Shown in pieces: positions 27,160 to 36,663 of a DNA stretch of 64,000 bases. Position 1 is the stretch's first letter. Every line of letters begins with the position of its first letter. The notes below the pieces were generated by a model. The model saw only the letters and a program-made list of their open reading frames with translations, did no database searches and was not told where the DNA came from. This DNA is from Desulfovibrio litoralis DSM 11393 (GTDB lineage: Bacteria; Desulfobacterota; Desulfovibrionia; Desulfovibrionales; Desulfovibrionaceae): assembly GCF_900143255.1 (NCBI RefSeq), contig NZ_FRDI01000009.1, positions 29,317 through 93,316 on the forward strand, in the 5' to 3' direction. Both the position numbers and the translations under genes were made by a program.

Positions 27160-27738
27160 ATGTATAAACCGCGTATCATTTTTGGCATTTTTGCCCTTAT
27201 TATCTTTTTTTTCAGCTCTTATCCAAAAAGCAAAGCGGAAAATATCGAATTAGTAAGCACAAATACACAGGTCAACATCATCGGCGATCAATTAAAAATT
27301 AGTACAGACCTTAAACTTGAGGGGCTTGCACAAATAAGAGCCATGTTAAAAGATGGGGCGGTTTTAAGCCTTGAGCTTGATTATAGCTTAAATAAAAAAC
27401 GCACACTTTGGTTTAACGAACAATTAACAAAATATGTTTATGCAAGCACCCTGCTTTACGATCAACTCAGCCGAGAGTTTTTAATCTATCTTCCAAACAA
27501 CGAAACCCCAAAAAGAGACAAAAAACTTAATCGTCTGATTGAGGAAAATTGGAAACAAATAAGCATAAACTTTAATACTTCGGTTTTAAATCAAAGCACG
27601 GAAAACGAAACCTATAAGCTTGATTTGACTTTAACCTTGCGACATAAAGAACAACCGCCTTGGCTTTCAAAAACTTTATTGTTTGTTCCGGATATAATTA
27701 CCTCAACAGACAAACAAAGTATAGACTTCGTTTATTAA
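27160..27738 (+). CDS. DUF4390 exported protein
   Basis: 192 aa with a signal peptide (residues 1-26, FALIIFFFSSYP then KAE). The body is a beta-rich domain beginning IELVSTNTQVNIIGDQLKISTDLKLEG and containing LYDQLSREFLIYLPN. I recognise it as DUF4390, usually encoded just before an NtrY-type kinase, as here (18-base gap). Function unknown; a periplasmic partner of the kinase is a reasonable guess. Confidence 0.75.
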   Translation: MYKPRIIFGIFALIIFFFSSYPKSKAENIELVSTNTQVNIIGDQLKISTDLKLEGLAQIRAMLKDGAVLSLELDYSLNKKRTLWFNEQLTKYVYASTLLYDQLSREFLIYLPNNETPKRDKKLNRLIEENWKQISINFNTSVLNQSTENETYKLDLTLTLRHKEQPPWLSKTLLFVPDIITSTDKQSIDFVY

Positions 27739-27756
27739 GCCTTAAAGGAATTACTT

Positions 27757-29946
27757 ATGACACAAGAGCTTAATAAACAGAGCGAAGAAGCTTTAAAAAA
27801 GAAACGGATCATGCGAACTATAGCGGCATCGCTCTTGATTTTTTTGATGATTCCCGTTGTTGCTATGCTTCAAGTCCAATATTTTGGAATAGACTCTTTT
27901 ATTTTTCTTGCTTTGTTTAACGTAAATCTGGTTATTGTTTTATTAATCCTTTTTGTTGTTATACGAAACGGAATTAAACTGTTGTTGGAAAAACGCAATA
28001 AAGTTTTAGGCAGTAATCTAAAGACAAAGCTTGTCGGAACCTTTATGGGGCTGACGATTATTCCTTGTGCCTTAATGTTTTTAATCAGTACAAAGTTTGT
28101 ACAAATTTCCGTTGATTTTTGGTTTCAGGAACAGGTGGAACAATCGATTAACTCAGCCCTTGAAGTAGGGCAAATTATCTTTCAAAAACTTGACGAGCGT
28201 CTGGAAAAATCAGCTCAGCTTATAGATGTTCAACTACCTCTTACAACCACAGAAGCAACTAATTCAAACGAAACAAGTACAGACAATAGAGCCGAACTCA
28301 TAAATCAGATTCTTGAAACTCAAAAAACACAACTTCATCTTTCTTTTATCGCCGAATATTCTCAAAAAAACAATTTGATGTTTTGGAGTGGTGAAAATCG
28401 CTTTGAAAAAATAGCCGAAACTGCTTTAAACTCTGTTGGGCAAGAGGCTTTAAACGACCGTGGCTTTTATTCTCTTGTCATCAGTGATAATAATAAAGAT
28501 TTTAGCGTAGGTATATTAAAACGCAGTAACCAACATTTATTGGTGTTTGGTGAAAATTTGGGCTTTGGTTTTAAAGAAAAACTAGAACAGATTTCAAGCG
28601 GAGTTAAAGAGTATAAACGTTTGAAAAAACATAAACTTCCTTTAAAGTGGATGTTGTATCTTTCGCTTGGAATTGTTTCAATGTTGATTATTTTGGGAGC
28701 TATGTGGATAGCTTTTAAAATCGCTCAAAGTTTAACCTCGCCGGTTCAGCTTTTGGTAGACGCAACCGAGCGTATTTCAAAAGGCGATCTTTCGGTGCGT
28801 ATCACCGAAACATATCATGACGAGTTAGGCTCGTTAATTCATTCTTTTAATAAAATGGGCGGAGATTTAGAACTAAACCAAACAAAATTAAAAGAACAAG
28901 CCCTTGCCCTTGAACAACACAGTCAATATATCACGACGGTCTTAGATAATATCGCTTCCGGGGTTATTTCGTTAAATCACGAAGGCAAAGTTACTACGGC
29001 AAACAAAGTTGCCTTAGATCTTTTTAAACTTTCGGAAAAAGAATTTATCGGACATTATATTCACGAATTTTTATCTGAGGAAGAAATAAAAACCATTAAA
29101 ACCATTCAAACTTATTTGAGCCGAAAAAATCGCTCGTGGAAAAAACAAGTTACTCTGCATATAGGAGATAAAAATCAGCGTTTATTGATTAGTGCCGATA
29201 GTTTAAAAGAAAAAAACAATCAAGATTCAGGTATTGTTATTGTTTTTGAAGATATAGCCGAACTTGAACGTATGCAAAGAATGGAGGCGTGGCGTGAGGT
29301 TGCCAAACGCGTCGCCCATGAAATAAAAAATCCGCTTACTCCGATCAAGCTTTCTGCTGAACGTTTGCAACGTAAATTTGGTAGAGAGATTAACGACCCG
29401 GCTTTTGCACAATGTACCGGCGTGATAGTCAGACAGGTTGAAAATATGCAAAGCATGGTGCAAGAGTTTTCTGCTTTTGCCAAAGTTCCTGAGGTTGTTT
29501 TAAAAGAGACTGACCTTATTCCTATTTTAAACGATACGGTTACTCTTTTTAAAAATAGCCACCAACATATTAAATTTATTTGTGAATATCCTGAAACAAT
29601 GCCCCATCTTTATCTTGATGCCGATGCGATTCAAAGGGCGTTTATCAATATTATACAAAACGCTGTTGACGCTCTTGATAATGCGGAAAATCCGGAAATA
29701 AAAATAATCTGTACTCAAAACAAACAAAATTACACACTCAACATAGACTTTATCGATAACGGAAGCGGAATAAGCCCCGAAGAACAAGAACGTATTTTTG
29801 AGCCATATTTTTCAATGAAAAAAAGCGGAACCGGGCTTGGGCTAACGATAGTGCGTTCAATTATTAATGACCATAAAGGCTATATTAAAGCCTTGGATAA
29901 CGATGGAAAAGGGCTTATCATTCGTGTTGAACTACCTCTTAACTAA
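27757..29946 (+). CDS. NtrY-type sensor histidine kinase
   Basis: 729 aa. Transmembrane helices at about 20-42, 48-72, 88-112 and 297-318 frame a periplasmic region (about 113-295). Then HAMP (SLTSPVQLLVDATERISKGDLSVRI), PAS (about 385-490), HisKA with the phospho-acceptor in RVAHEIKNPLTPIKLSAERL, and HATPase with NIIQNAVDALDN, DNGSGI and GTGLGLTIVRSI. The layout fits NtrY, which responds to nitrogen or redox signals in other bacteria. No response regulator follows in the window; the next gene is yggS. Confidence 0.92.
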   Translation: MTQELNKQSEEALKKKRIMRTIAASLLIFLMIPVVAMLQVQYFGIDSFIFLALFNVNLVIVLLILFVVIRNGIKLLLEKRNKVLGSNLKTKLVGTFMGLTIIPCALMFLISTKFVQISVDFWFQEQVEQSINSALEVGQIIFQKLDERLEKSAQLIDVQLPLTTTEATNSNETSTDNRAELINQILETQKTQLHLSFIAEYSQKNNLMFWSGENRFEKIAETALNSVGQEALNDRGFYSLVISDNNKDFSVGILKRSNQHLLVFGENLGFGFKEKLEQISSGVKEYKRLKKHKLPLKWMLYLSLGIVSMLIILGAMWIAFKIAQSLTSPVQLLVDATERISKGDLSVRITETYHDELGSLIHSFNKMGGDLELNQTKLKEQALALEQHSQYITTVLDNIASGVISLNHEGKVTTANKVALDLFKLSEKEFIGHYIHEFLSEEEIKTIKTIQTYLSRKNRSWKKQVTLHIGDKNQRLLISADSLKEKNNQDSGIVIVFEDIAELERMQRMEAWREVAKRVAHEIKNPLTPIKLSAERLQRKFGREINDPAFAQCTGVIVRQVENMQSMVQEFSAFAKVPEVVLKETDLIPILNDTVTLFKNSHQHIKFICEYPETMPHLYLDADAIQRAFINIIQNAVDALDNAENPEIKIICTQNKQNYTLNIDFIDNGSGISPEEQERIFEPYFSMKKSGTGLGLTIVRSIINDHKGYIKALDNDGKGLIIRVELPLN

Positions 29947-30087
29947 ATATTGATTTTATTTAACATAAAAAATATTTTATTTTCAAACAACTATAAACTT
30001 TATATATATAGTGAACGATAAGCAAGATAAGCTTTGATATAAATTTATTATTTTAAGGTCAAAAGCGAAATTAAAAGGACTTTTAAA

Positions 30088-30843
30088 GTGGCGACCCAAA
30101 ACGTTATCCCTGATACTCAACGAAGTATCTTAATTAATAATCTGAAAAACGTAAAAGAACGTATCGCAAAATCTGTCTTAAAAAGCGGAAGAGAAGAGGG
30201 CGAGGTTAAGCTTGTGGCGATTTCAAAATTTCACGCCACGGATTATATAGAAACACTTTTTCATGCCGGTCAAAGTTTATTTGGTGAAAATTACCTGCAA
30301 GAAGCAAGGGAAAAGCAAGAAGAACTTAGAGCCTTGTTTGGTATAAAATGGCATTTTACAGGACATATTCAAAGCAAAAAAGCCAAAGAAGTTTTGGGTA
30401 ATTTTGAATTGTTACATACTATAGACTCTTTAAATTTGGCTCAAGCCTTAGATAAAGAATGGCAGAAAAAGTTAGATAACGGAATTATGCTTCCACCTCA
30501 AAATATATTGCTTCAAATCAATACGGGAAAAGAAGTGCAAAAAAACGGTGTTTTCCCTGAACAATTACCATCTTTGGCTGATTCTATACAAAAATTTAAC
30601 TCAATTTCAATAAAAGGCTTAATGTGCTTGCCTCCTTTTGCCGATAATCCGGAAGAGAGCAGGGAACACTTTATATTGTTAAGGGAATTAAAAGAAAGGT
30701 TGAGCGTACAGCTTGGTATTGATTTGCCCGAACTTTCAATGGGAATGTCAAACGACCTTGAGGTTGCAGTTGAAGAGGGTGCAACTTTTGTTAGAATAGG
30801 AACCGCTCTTTTCGGTGAACGAACTAAAAACACAAAACAGTAA
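30088..30843 (+). CDS. yggS: YggS/PLPBP-family pyridoxal-phosphate homeostasis protein
   Basis: 251 aa, TIM-barrel protein that binds PLP and buffers its level. The PLP lysine is in VKLVAISKFHA near residue 47, followed by FGENYLQEAREK, WHFTGHIQSKK and, at the C-terminus, LSMGMSNDLEVAVEEGATFVRIGTALFG. Start is GTG 30088 with AAAGGAC upstream. It ends 14 bases before motA, so it probably shares the flagellar transcript. Confidence 0.93.
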   Translation: MATQNVIPDTQRSILINNLKNVKERIAKSVLKSGREEGEVKLVAISKFHATDYIETLFHAGQSLFGENYLQEAREKQEELRALFGIKWHFTGHIQSKKAKEVLGNFELLHTIDSLNLAQALDKEWQKKLDNGIMLPPQNILLQINTGKEVQKNGVFPEQLPSLADSIQKFNSISIKGLMCLPPFADNPEESREHFILLRELKERLSVQLGIDLPELSMGMSNDLEVAVEEGATFVRIGTALFGERTKNTKQ

Positions 30844-30857
30844 AGCGGAGTGTATAT

Positions 30858-31616
30858 ATGGATTTAGCAACAATTTTAGGCTTAGCCCTTTCATTTTCTT
30901 TAGTAACAATGGGTATGATGTCAGGCAGTGATCTCTCGACCTTTATCGATCCTCCCTCTGCTCTGATTGTTTTTGGCGGTACACTGGGAGCGACCTTAAC
31001 TCACTATCCGCTGAATACCGTATTGACTTTAGGTAAGGTTATCAAAAAAGTTTTAACCGCAGAAACAGTTCCGGTTTCCGCTGTTGTTAGCCAATTTACC
31101 GACTTTGCCAATAAAGCGAGAAGAGAAGGGATTTTATCGCTTGAAGCTTCAATAAAAAGTATTGATAATCCTTATTTAAGAAAGGGTATGCAACTTGCCG
31201 TTGATGGACTTGATCCGGTTGGTATTCAACAAATACTCGAAAGCGAAATAAACAACACTGAAAGTCGCCATAACGTAGGTATAGATCTTTTGAACGCAAT
31301 GGCATCATATGCTCCCGCTCTTGGTATGATCGGAACGGTTATCGGTCTTGTTCAGATGTTAACGAAAATGGACGACCCGAGTAAAATAGGTCCGGCGATG
31401 GCGGTTGCCTTGATCACAACCTTTTATGGGGCTGTTTTGGCAAACCTTGTTTTTTTACCCATGGTTGGAAAGTTGAAACACCGCTCTCGAGAAGAGATTT
31501 TGATTATGGAGATGCAGATGGAAGGCGTTTTAGCTATTTCACGCGGTGAAAACCCTCGTGTACTTGCAGAAAAATTAAGTAGCTTCCAGTCTCAACAGCT
31601 TAGAGAAGAAAAATAA
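30858..31616 (+). CDS. motA: Flagellar stator protein MotA
   Basis: 252 aa, PomA/MotA family, the ion-channel subunit that with MotB drives flagellar rotation. Four hydrophobic helices, with FIDPPSALIVFGGTLGATL near the N-terminus, the cytoplasmic loop with SLEASIKSIDNPYLRKGMQL, and the conserved APALGMIGTVIGLVQML in the third helix. Tyrosine/threonine pore residues suggest the PomA branch, but ion choice cannot be decided here. It heads the motA-motB-motB-fliL-fliN-fliO-fliP-fliQ order. Confidence 0.95.
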   Translation: MDLATILGLALSFSLVTMGMMSGSDLSTFIDPPSALIVFGGTLGATLTHYPLNTVLTLGKVIKKVLTAETVPVSAVVSQFTDFANKARREGILSLEASIKSIDNPYLRKGMQLAVDGLDPVGIQQILESEINNTESRHNVGIDLLNAMASYAPALGMIGTVIGLVQMLTKMDDPSKIGPAMAVALITTFYGAVLANLVFLPMVGKLKHRSREEILIMEMQMEGVLAISRGENPRVLAEKLSSFQSQQLREEK

Positions 31617-31692
31617 CTCATCGCTTTTATGTTTCAACTCAAACCGTACAACTAAAACCTTTTTATTAAATTAAACTTTAGATAATAACAAT

Positions 31693-32565
31693 ATGCCACT
31701 CAAAAAGAAAAAACCGGAAGAACAAGGCTTGCCAAGGTGGATTATGACATATTCCGATGTCATGACCCTGCTTTTAACTTTTTTTGTTGTTTTGGTGAGT
31801 ATGTCAACGATAGATTCAAAGCGCAAACGTGAAGTTTTCGGTTCGCTGTCTGCAACTTTTTCCCCAAATGAATTTCACAGTCCAACAACACCTGTAAGCA
31901 AAGAAAATAAAGTACTGGAAAAAGCTCCGGGGGTGATGAACGATTTAAAAGATATGGAAGAGATTAAAAACAAAATATTGGAAGAAGACCTAGAGCTTGA
32001 CTTTCAAGAAAACAAAAACGTACAAATTCTCTCTATTCAAAACGATGTATTATTTCGTCAAGGTGAAACGGAGTTAAGCCCTAAAGGAAAAGCTCTTCTT
32101 TCGCGTCTTGCCGTTTATCTTATGTCGGTCGACTACCCTTTATTGTTGGCAGGGCATAGTGCGGGGATGCGCGATGAATTTGGAACCAGTTTTGAAGATG
32201 AAAAAAACTCTGTGGAATTAAGCCCGACTTGGCTATTGTCTTTAAAAAGAGTACAAAGCGTTTATCGTTTTTTTGTGTCAAAAGGTGTTCCCTCAAATAT
32301 GCTACAAATGGAAGCTTTTGGAAAATATAGACCAAGATATGATATGCATAGAGCTTTTGAGCGTCAAAAAAACCGTCGTGTAGATATTGTTCTTGATAAA
32401 CGCAATTTGGAATGGGCAAAGAAAATGACTAGTTTGACAACAGATACTCCCGTTCCTGAAAATTTCAGCTTTAAAGATTTTGAATTTAAACTGACTATGC
32501 CACCTCAACCTCAGAAAAATATTGATCAAAGCCTTGGCGATCAAAATATGCGAGGCACGAAATAA
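31693..32565 (+). CDS. motB: Flagellar stator MotB-like protein 1
   Basis: 290 aa. A basic N-terminus (MPLKKKKPEEQG) precedes a single helix with the ion-binding aspartate in TYSDVMTLLLTFF. An OmpA-like peptidoglycan-binding domain follows (about 120-235; LLAGHSAGMRDE, then NRRVDIVLDK). It abuts the second MotB-like gene with no gap. Two tandem MotB paralogues at this place are a pattern I associate with Desulfovibrio relatives. Confidence 0.9.
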   Translation: MPLKKKKPEEQGLPRWIMTYSDVMTLLLTFFVVLVSMSTIDSKRKREVFGSLSATFSPNEFHSPTTPVSKENKVLEKAPGVMNDLKDMEEIKNKILEEDLELDFQENKNVQILSIQNDVLFRQGETELSPKGKALLSRLAVYLMSVDYPLLLAGHSAGMRDEFGTSFEDEKNSVELSPTWLLSLKRVQSVYRFFVSKGVPSNMLQMEAFGKYRPRYDMHRAFERQKNRRVDIVLDKRNLEWAKKMTSLTTDTPVPENFSFKDFEFKLTMPPQPQKNIDQSLGDQNMRGTK

Positions 32566-33294
32566 ATGGCAAGAAAAAAAAAGAGAGCAGACTCTCAAGC
32601 CAGTGATGCGTGGCTTGTTACCTTTTCAGATTTAGTTACTTTACTCTTAACTTTTTTCGTTTTACTTCTTAGTATGTCGAGTATGGATCACGAGATTATC
32701 TCTCGGATAAGCCTTGCTCCCCCTGGTATGCAGCAAATCGGAGCCGCAGGCGGAGCAACTCCAAGCACACGTATTAAGGTTGTTAAAGAGATTCTTGAAG
32801 ACCCTGAAACTATTATGAAAAACAAAGACAAGCTGAAAGATTTACTTTTGCCTGATGTAAATCTTCCTCCTACTATCAACAGAAAAGAAGCCCTGAACGA
32901 TATAGAAATTTTACAACACCCCGAAGGAATTGTCATAGCCTTGACAGACAGGTTGGTTTTTGAAGATGGTTCTTATACCCTTACACCCGTTGCAAGAGAG
33001 GTTTTAAATACGGTTTCCGACGTACTTAACTTTTCTACCGCAGACGTGAATATATCAGGACATACGGACAATACAACCTACCCTAATGTTAACAGTTTTG
33101 AGCTGTCTGGTTTTCGTGCTTTATCTGTTTTGGAACATTTTTTGCTTAAGGGGCATAGACCGGCTCGTTTTTCTGTTAGCGGATACGGAGCGGACAGACC
33201 CTTGTTCCCTAACGATGGTTCCGATAACAAAATTAAAAACAATAGAGTTGAAGTTTTATTAAAAACAACACAATGGTTAGGACGCTATACCTAG
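32566..33294 (+). CDS. motB: Flagellar stator MotB-like protein 2
   Basis: 242 aa. One helix with the aspartate in TFSDLVTLLLTFFVLLLSM near residue 22, then an OmpA-like domain (about 118-240) containing NISGHTDNT and NNRVEVLLKT, the peptidoglycan-binding signature. It starts right after the stop of the first copy. The linker is shorter and differs in sequence, so the two may form heteromeric stators or act in different conditions; this is inference. Confidence 0.9.
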   Translation: MARKKKRADSQASDAWLVTFSDLVTLLLTFFVLLLSMSSMDHEIISRISLAPPGMQQIGAAGGATPSTRIKVVKEILEDPETIMKNKDKLKDLLLPDVNLPPTINRKEALNDIEILQHPEGIVIALTDRLVFEDGSYTLTPVAREVLNTVSDVLNFSTADVNISGHTDNTTYPNVNSFELSGFRALSVLEHFLLKGHRPARFSVSGYGADRPLFPNDGSDNKIKNNRVEVLLKTTQWLGRYT

Positions 33295-33407
33295 CCTTTA
33301 AAAACATAAAAAATATGATTGTTAAATAGCGTTTTATTGTTTAGTATACTTAATACTTTTGATAATTACTGAATAAAATACCAAATCATATAGGTAAGGA
33401 GCGTAAG

Positions 33408-33932
33408 ATGGCTGAAAATGAAAAAGAAAAAAAATCAGGTAAAGGCAAGTTTATTATTATAATTTTGGTAATATTGGCCCTACTTGGTGGCGGTGGCTTT
33501 GCCGCTTGGAAATTTTTATTGCCGATTATCAATAAAACGGAAAGCGTTGCAACCGAAGGCGGACATGCCCCAGGTGGCAGTACCGGCAGTACCGGTGAAG
33601 CTAAAGACAATAAAAATGCAAACACTCTTGAAACCTCAATAGTTACCTTGCCTACCTTTGTTGTTAACCTTCAAGACCCGGTAGGAAGACGTTTTATTAA
33701 ACTTAGTATGGACATTGATGTTGTCGGTTCCGGCGTAAAAGACGATATAACCAGACTTATGCCACGCATTAAAGACACCATTAACATGCTCTTGTCGAGC
33801 AAGTCTTATGCTGATCTTGCCATGCCTGAGAGTAAAGTTTTATTAAAAAGTGAAATAGTAGAAAGAGTTAACCTTGTTTTAGGTGGCTCAAAAGTAAAAG
33901 ATGTCTACTTTACCGAATTTATTATTCAGTAG
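33408..33932 (+). CDS. fliL: Flagellar basal-body protein FliL
   Basis: 174 aa. A lysine-rich cytosolic start (KEKKSGKGK), one helix (about 14-34), a low-complexity GGHAPGGSTGSTGE linker, then the periplasmic FliL domain with LPTFVVNLQDPVGRRFIKLSMDIDV and the VYFTEFIIQ end that is diagnostic for the family. AAGGAGCG before ATG 33408. It supports the stator in the basal body. Confidence 0.92.
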   Translation: MAENEKEKKSGKGKFIIIILVILALLGGGGFAAWKFLLPIINKTESVATEGGHAPGGSTGSTGEAKDNKNANTLETSIVTLPTFVVNLQDPVGRRFIKLSMDIDVVGSGVKDDITRLMPRIKDTINMLLSSKSYADLAMPESKVLLKSEIVERVNLVLGGSKVKDVYFTEFIIQ

Positions 33933-34041
33933 CCTTAAGACTCTTTAATATTATTGACAAAGATACTTTTAAGGCTGTTAAATTTTATAAAACGGCAATA
34001 ATAACCCAAAAATAACCACCCTGATTATATAGGAGAAGCTC

Positions 34042-34542
34042 ATGGCAGAAAATGAAGAATTAGATCCTTTTGCCCTCGCTGCAGAAGCAGACGCCAAAGC
34101 CGGAGAAAATAGCGAAGAAGAAAATGACAAATTAGCGGCCGAATGGGCGGCGGCTCTGGCAACCGACGAGCAGGAAGTCATTAAAGAAGAAAAGGTAAAA
34201 CAAAACTTAGCCGCATCAGCTTCTGATGCCGTTTTTAAAGACTTAACCGAAGAAGCGCGTTCCCCTAAAGCCGAAAGCGGCAGGCGTGAGTTAGATTTTA
34301 TCTTGGATATTCCGCTTGATGTTTCTGCTGAACTTGGGCGTACTCGTTTATTAATCAATGAACTTTTACAACTTGGTCAAGGTTCTGTGGTTGAGCTAAA
34401 TAAACTTGCAGGTGAACCTTTGGAAATATATGTTAACAGCAAATTGGTCGCCAGAGGCGAAGCCGTTGTTATTAACGAAAAGTTTGGCGTTCGCCTAACC
34501 GATATTATCAGCCCTATGGAAAGAGTAAAGCAACTTGGATAA
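34042..34542 (+). CDS. fliN: Flagellar motor switch protein FliN
   Basis: 166 aa. A long acidic alanine-rich N-terminal tail (residues 1-85) precedes the SpoA domain: FILDIPLDVSAELGRTRLLI, LLQLGQGSVVELNKLAGEPLEI and GEAVVINEKFGVRLTDII. This is the C-ring subunit that with FliM and FliG switches rotation; FliM and FliG are not in the window. GGAGAAG precedes ATG 34042. Confidence 0.93.
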   Translation: MAENEELDPFALAAEADAKAGENSEEENDKLAAEWAAALATDEQEVIKEEKVKQNLAASASDAVFKDLTEEARSPKAESGRRELDFILDIPLDVSAELGRTRLLINELLQLGQGSVVELNKLAGEPLEIYVNSKLVARGEAVVINEKFGVRLTDIISPMERVKQLG

Positions 34543-34717
34543 TAAACGTGGGTTTGCCTCGATGTTTTTTTCTTTTAAAAAAGCGTACTAGTTGGCTTTT
34601 TATTTAAAGCTGAATAGTGGCAAGCGAAGCATTCTTTAATGGTTGAATCTAAATTAAATTAGTTGTATTGTTCAGGCTGATTCAGATAACTGACTGTCTG
34701 AACAATTTATTTTAAAC

Positions 34718-34750
34718 AACCGCCGTTGCGGTTAAACATTTTTTTTAACA
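34718..34750 (+). terminator. Possible terminator between fliN and fliO
   Basis: AACCGC/GCGGTT with a CGTT loop at 34719-34734 is followed by AAACA and eight T. A second, weaker hairpin (TTGTTCAG at 34670 with CTGAACAA at 34702) lies just upstream. Together they may limit read-through inside the flagellar block. Confidence 0.45.
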
Positions 34751-34767
34751 AGATTGCGATATAAAAT

Positions 34768-35430
34768 ATGACAAACCTGTTTAAATATAATCTTAGTTGT
34801 TTTTTGTGTGCGACGTTTTTATCCGTGCTTTTTTCTTCGCCCGTGCTTGCGGAAAATATTTATTTAACCCAAGCCCAACCTAATTATATTGAACCAAGCA
34901 ATTTGAAACAAAATTATTCCCAAAATCAAGTTGGCTCGAATACAACTTATTCCTCTCAACAAAATGGGGAATATAACCAAAATAACGCTTATTCTCAACC
35001 GGCCTCTCAAGCCCAGAATATTCAACCTCAAGTTCAAGCTCAAACCCAAGCTCAGATTAAAACAAAAACCCAAGACCCAAGCAATAACGCCACTGACTTA
35101 ACTTTTACATGGGGTGCTTATTTAAAGGGAATAGGGGCTGTTTTTTTTCTTTTAACGGTTCTTTTGCTTTGTCTTTGGTTTGTTAAAAGATACGGAGTAG
35201 GCAAGTTTAAGGCTTACAAAAATAAAGCAAGCAACCTTGAACTAATTGAAAGTATTAGCGTTGGTCCAAAAAAGAATATTGTTTTGCTTCGTGCAAAAGA
35301 ACAGATGTTTTTAATTGGACTTAGTGATACAAATATCAACATGCTTGGTGAAGTTTATGGCGATCTTGATGAAACTCCAAAACAAAATACAAGTAAGAAA
35401 AAGCAAACCGCAAATAATCTTGAGATATAA
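34768..35430 (+). CDS. fliO: Flagellar biosynthesis protein FliO
   Basis: 220 aa. Signal-like N-terminus (residues 1-29, LSVLFSSPVLAE), an unusually long Q/N-rich low-complexity stretch (about 35-105), a transmembrane helix (about 118-138, GIGAVFFLLTVLLLCLWFV), and the FliO cytoplasmic domain with LELIESISVGPKKNIVLLRAKEQ. FliO assists assembly of the FliP export pore, encoded next. Confidence 0.85.
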   Translation: MTNLFKYNLSCFLCATFLSVLFSSPVLAENIYLTQAQPNYIEPSNLKQNYSQNQVGSNTTYSSQQNGEYNQNNAYSQPASQAQNIQPQVQAQTQAQIKTKTQDPSNNATDLTFTWGAYLKGIGAVFFLLTVLLLCLWFVKRYGVGKFKAYKNKASNLELIESISVGPKKNIVLLRAKEQMFLIGLSDTNINMLGEVYGDLDETPKQNTSKKKQTANNLEI

Positions 35431-35516
35431 ATAATAGTTAACACAATAGACTAAAAGATTGTTTTATATTATCATTAATTAAACCCATCAAAACGATAAA
35501 TATAAAGAATATTACA

Positions 35517-36326
35517 ATGAAATTATACAGGCTAAAATTAAATTCGCTGTACCAGCTGATCAAAATACATAAAGTGCATCTTTTAATGTGTTTTCTTGTT
35601 TCAAGTTTTGTCTGTTTAATCTTAAATTCCAATGCCTTGGCGGCTCCGTCTGATATGCTAAAGCTTTTTATGGCGGGTGATGCTACAGAACCTGAAAAGG
35701 TTTCCATGTCTTTGGAAATTTTGTTTGCTTTAACTGTATTGTCGCTTGCTCCTGCGATTGTTATGACGGTTACTAGTTTTACACGCATAATTATCGTATT
35801 TCACTTTGTTCGCCAAGCTCTTGGAACGCAAACACTTCCACCAAACCAAGTTTTAGCCAGTCTTGCGATTTTTATGACTTTCGTGATTATGTTGCCGGTT
35901 GGCAAAAGAATAAACAACGAAGCTCTTCAGCCATATCTTGAAGAGCGACTCAGCTTTGCCGAGGCCCTTCCAAAAGCCGAAGCTCCGCTTAGAGATTTTA
36001 TGTTTAAACAGACTCGCGAAGACGACTTGGCTGTTTTTTATGCAATAAGCAAAATGGAAAATCCAAAAAACAAAAATGAAGTACCAACGTTAATGTTGGC
36101 TGCTGCCTTTGTTATTAGTGAGTTAAAAACAGGTTTTACTATCGGATTTTTGATTTATATACCGTTTTTAATTTTAGATATGGTTGTTTCGAGTGTCCTT
36201 TTAGCTATGGGTATGATGATGTTGCCGCCGATGATGGTTTCCATGCCGTTTAAACTTTTACTTTTTGTTATGGTCGACGGTTGGAACTTGTTGGTTGGTT
36301 CGCTGGTAAACAGCTTTATTTTATGA
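35517..36326 (+). CDS. fliP: Flagellar export gate protein FliP
   Basis: 269 aa, the pore subunit of the flagellar type III export gate. Signal-like helix (about 20-42), then helices with SLAPAIVMTVTSFTRIIIVFHFVRQALGTQTLPPNQVL, a clear FliP signature, a hydrophilic loop with LRDFMFKQTREDDL, and C-terminal helices with GFLIYIPFLILDMVVSSVLLAMGMMMLPP. FliQ follows after 31 bases. Confidence 0.96.
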   Translation: MKLYRLKLNSLYQLIKIHKVHLLMCFLVSSFVCLILNSNALAAPSDMLKLFMAGDATEPEKVSMSLEILFALTVLSLAPAIVMTVTSFTRIIIVFHFVRQALGTQTLPPNQVLASLAIFMTFVIMLPVGKRINNEALQPYLEERLSFAEALPKAEAPLRDFMFKQTREDDLAVFYAISKMENPKNKNEVPTLMLAAAFVISELKTGFTIGFLIYIPFLILDMVVSSVLLAMGMMMLPPMMVSMPFKLLLFVMVDGWNLLVGSLVNSFIL

Positions 36327-36357
36327 CTTTGTTTTTTATTTAAAAAAGAGGTCAATA

Positions 36358-36627
36358 ATGACTCAAGATTTTGTTATTGGTTTTGGCAGGCAATCTATAG
36401 AACTCGCCTTGATAATTTCTCTGCCTATGTTGGGAATAGGTCTTATCGTTGGGCTTATTGTTAGTATTTTCCAAGCGGCGACCCAAATACAAGAGATGAC
36501 TTTAACGTTTATTCCCAAAATTATTTGTATCTTTTTGGCTCTGCTTTTTAGCTTTCCTTGGATTATGGATAAAATGATTACCTTTACACGAGAAGTGTTT
36601 ACCAACATTCCTCTGTATATTAAATAG
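36358..36627 (+). CDS. fliQ: Flagellar export gate protein FliQ
   Basis: 89 aa with two transmembrane helices (about 14-40 and 52-75). Family pattern: IGLIVGLIVSIFQAATQIQEMTLTFIPKI. Small subunit of the export gate around FliP. FliR is not in the window; the next gene is unrelated to flagella. Confidence 0.94.
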   Translation: MTQDFVIGFGRQSIELALIISLPMLGIGLIVGLIVSIFQAATQIQEMTLTFIPKIICIFLALLFSFPWIMDKMITFTREVFTNIPLYIK

Positions 36628-36663
36628 TTTTTTAAAGCTACGACCACGGTTATGAGAGGTTTT

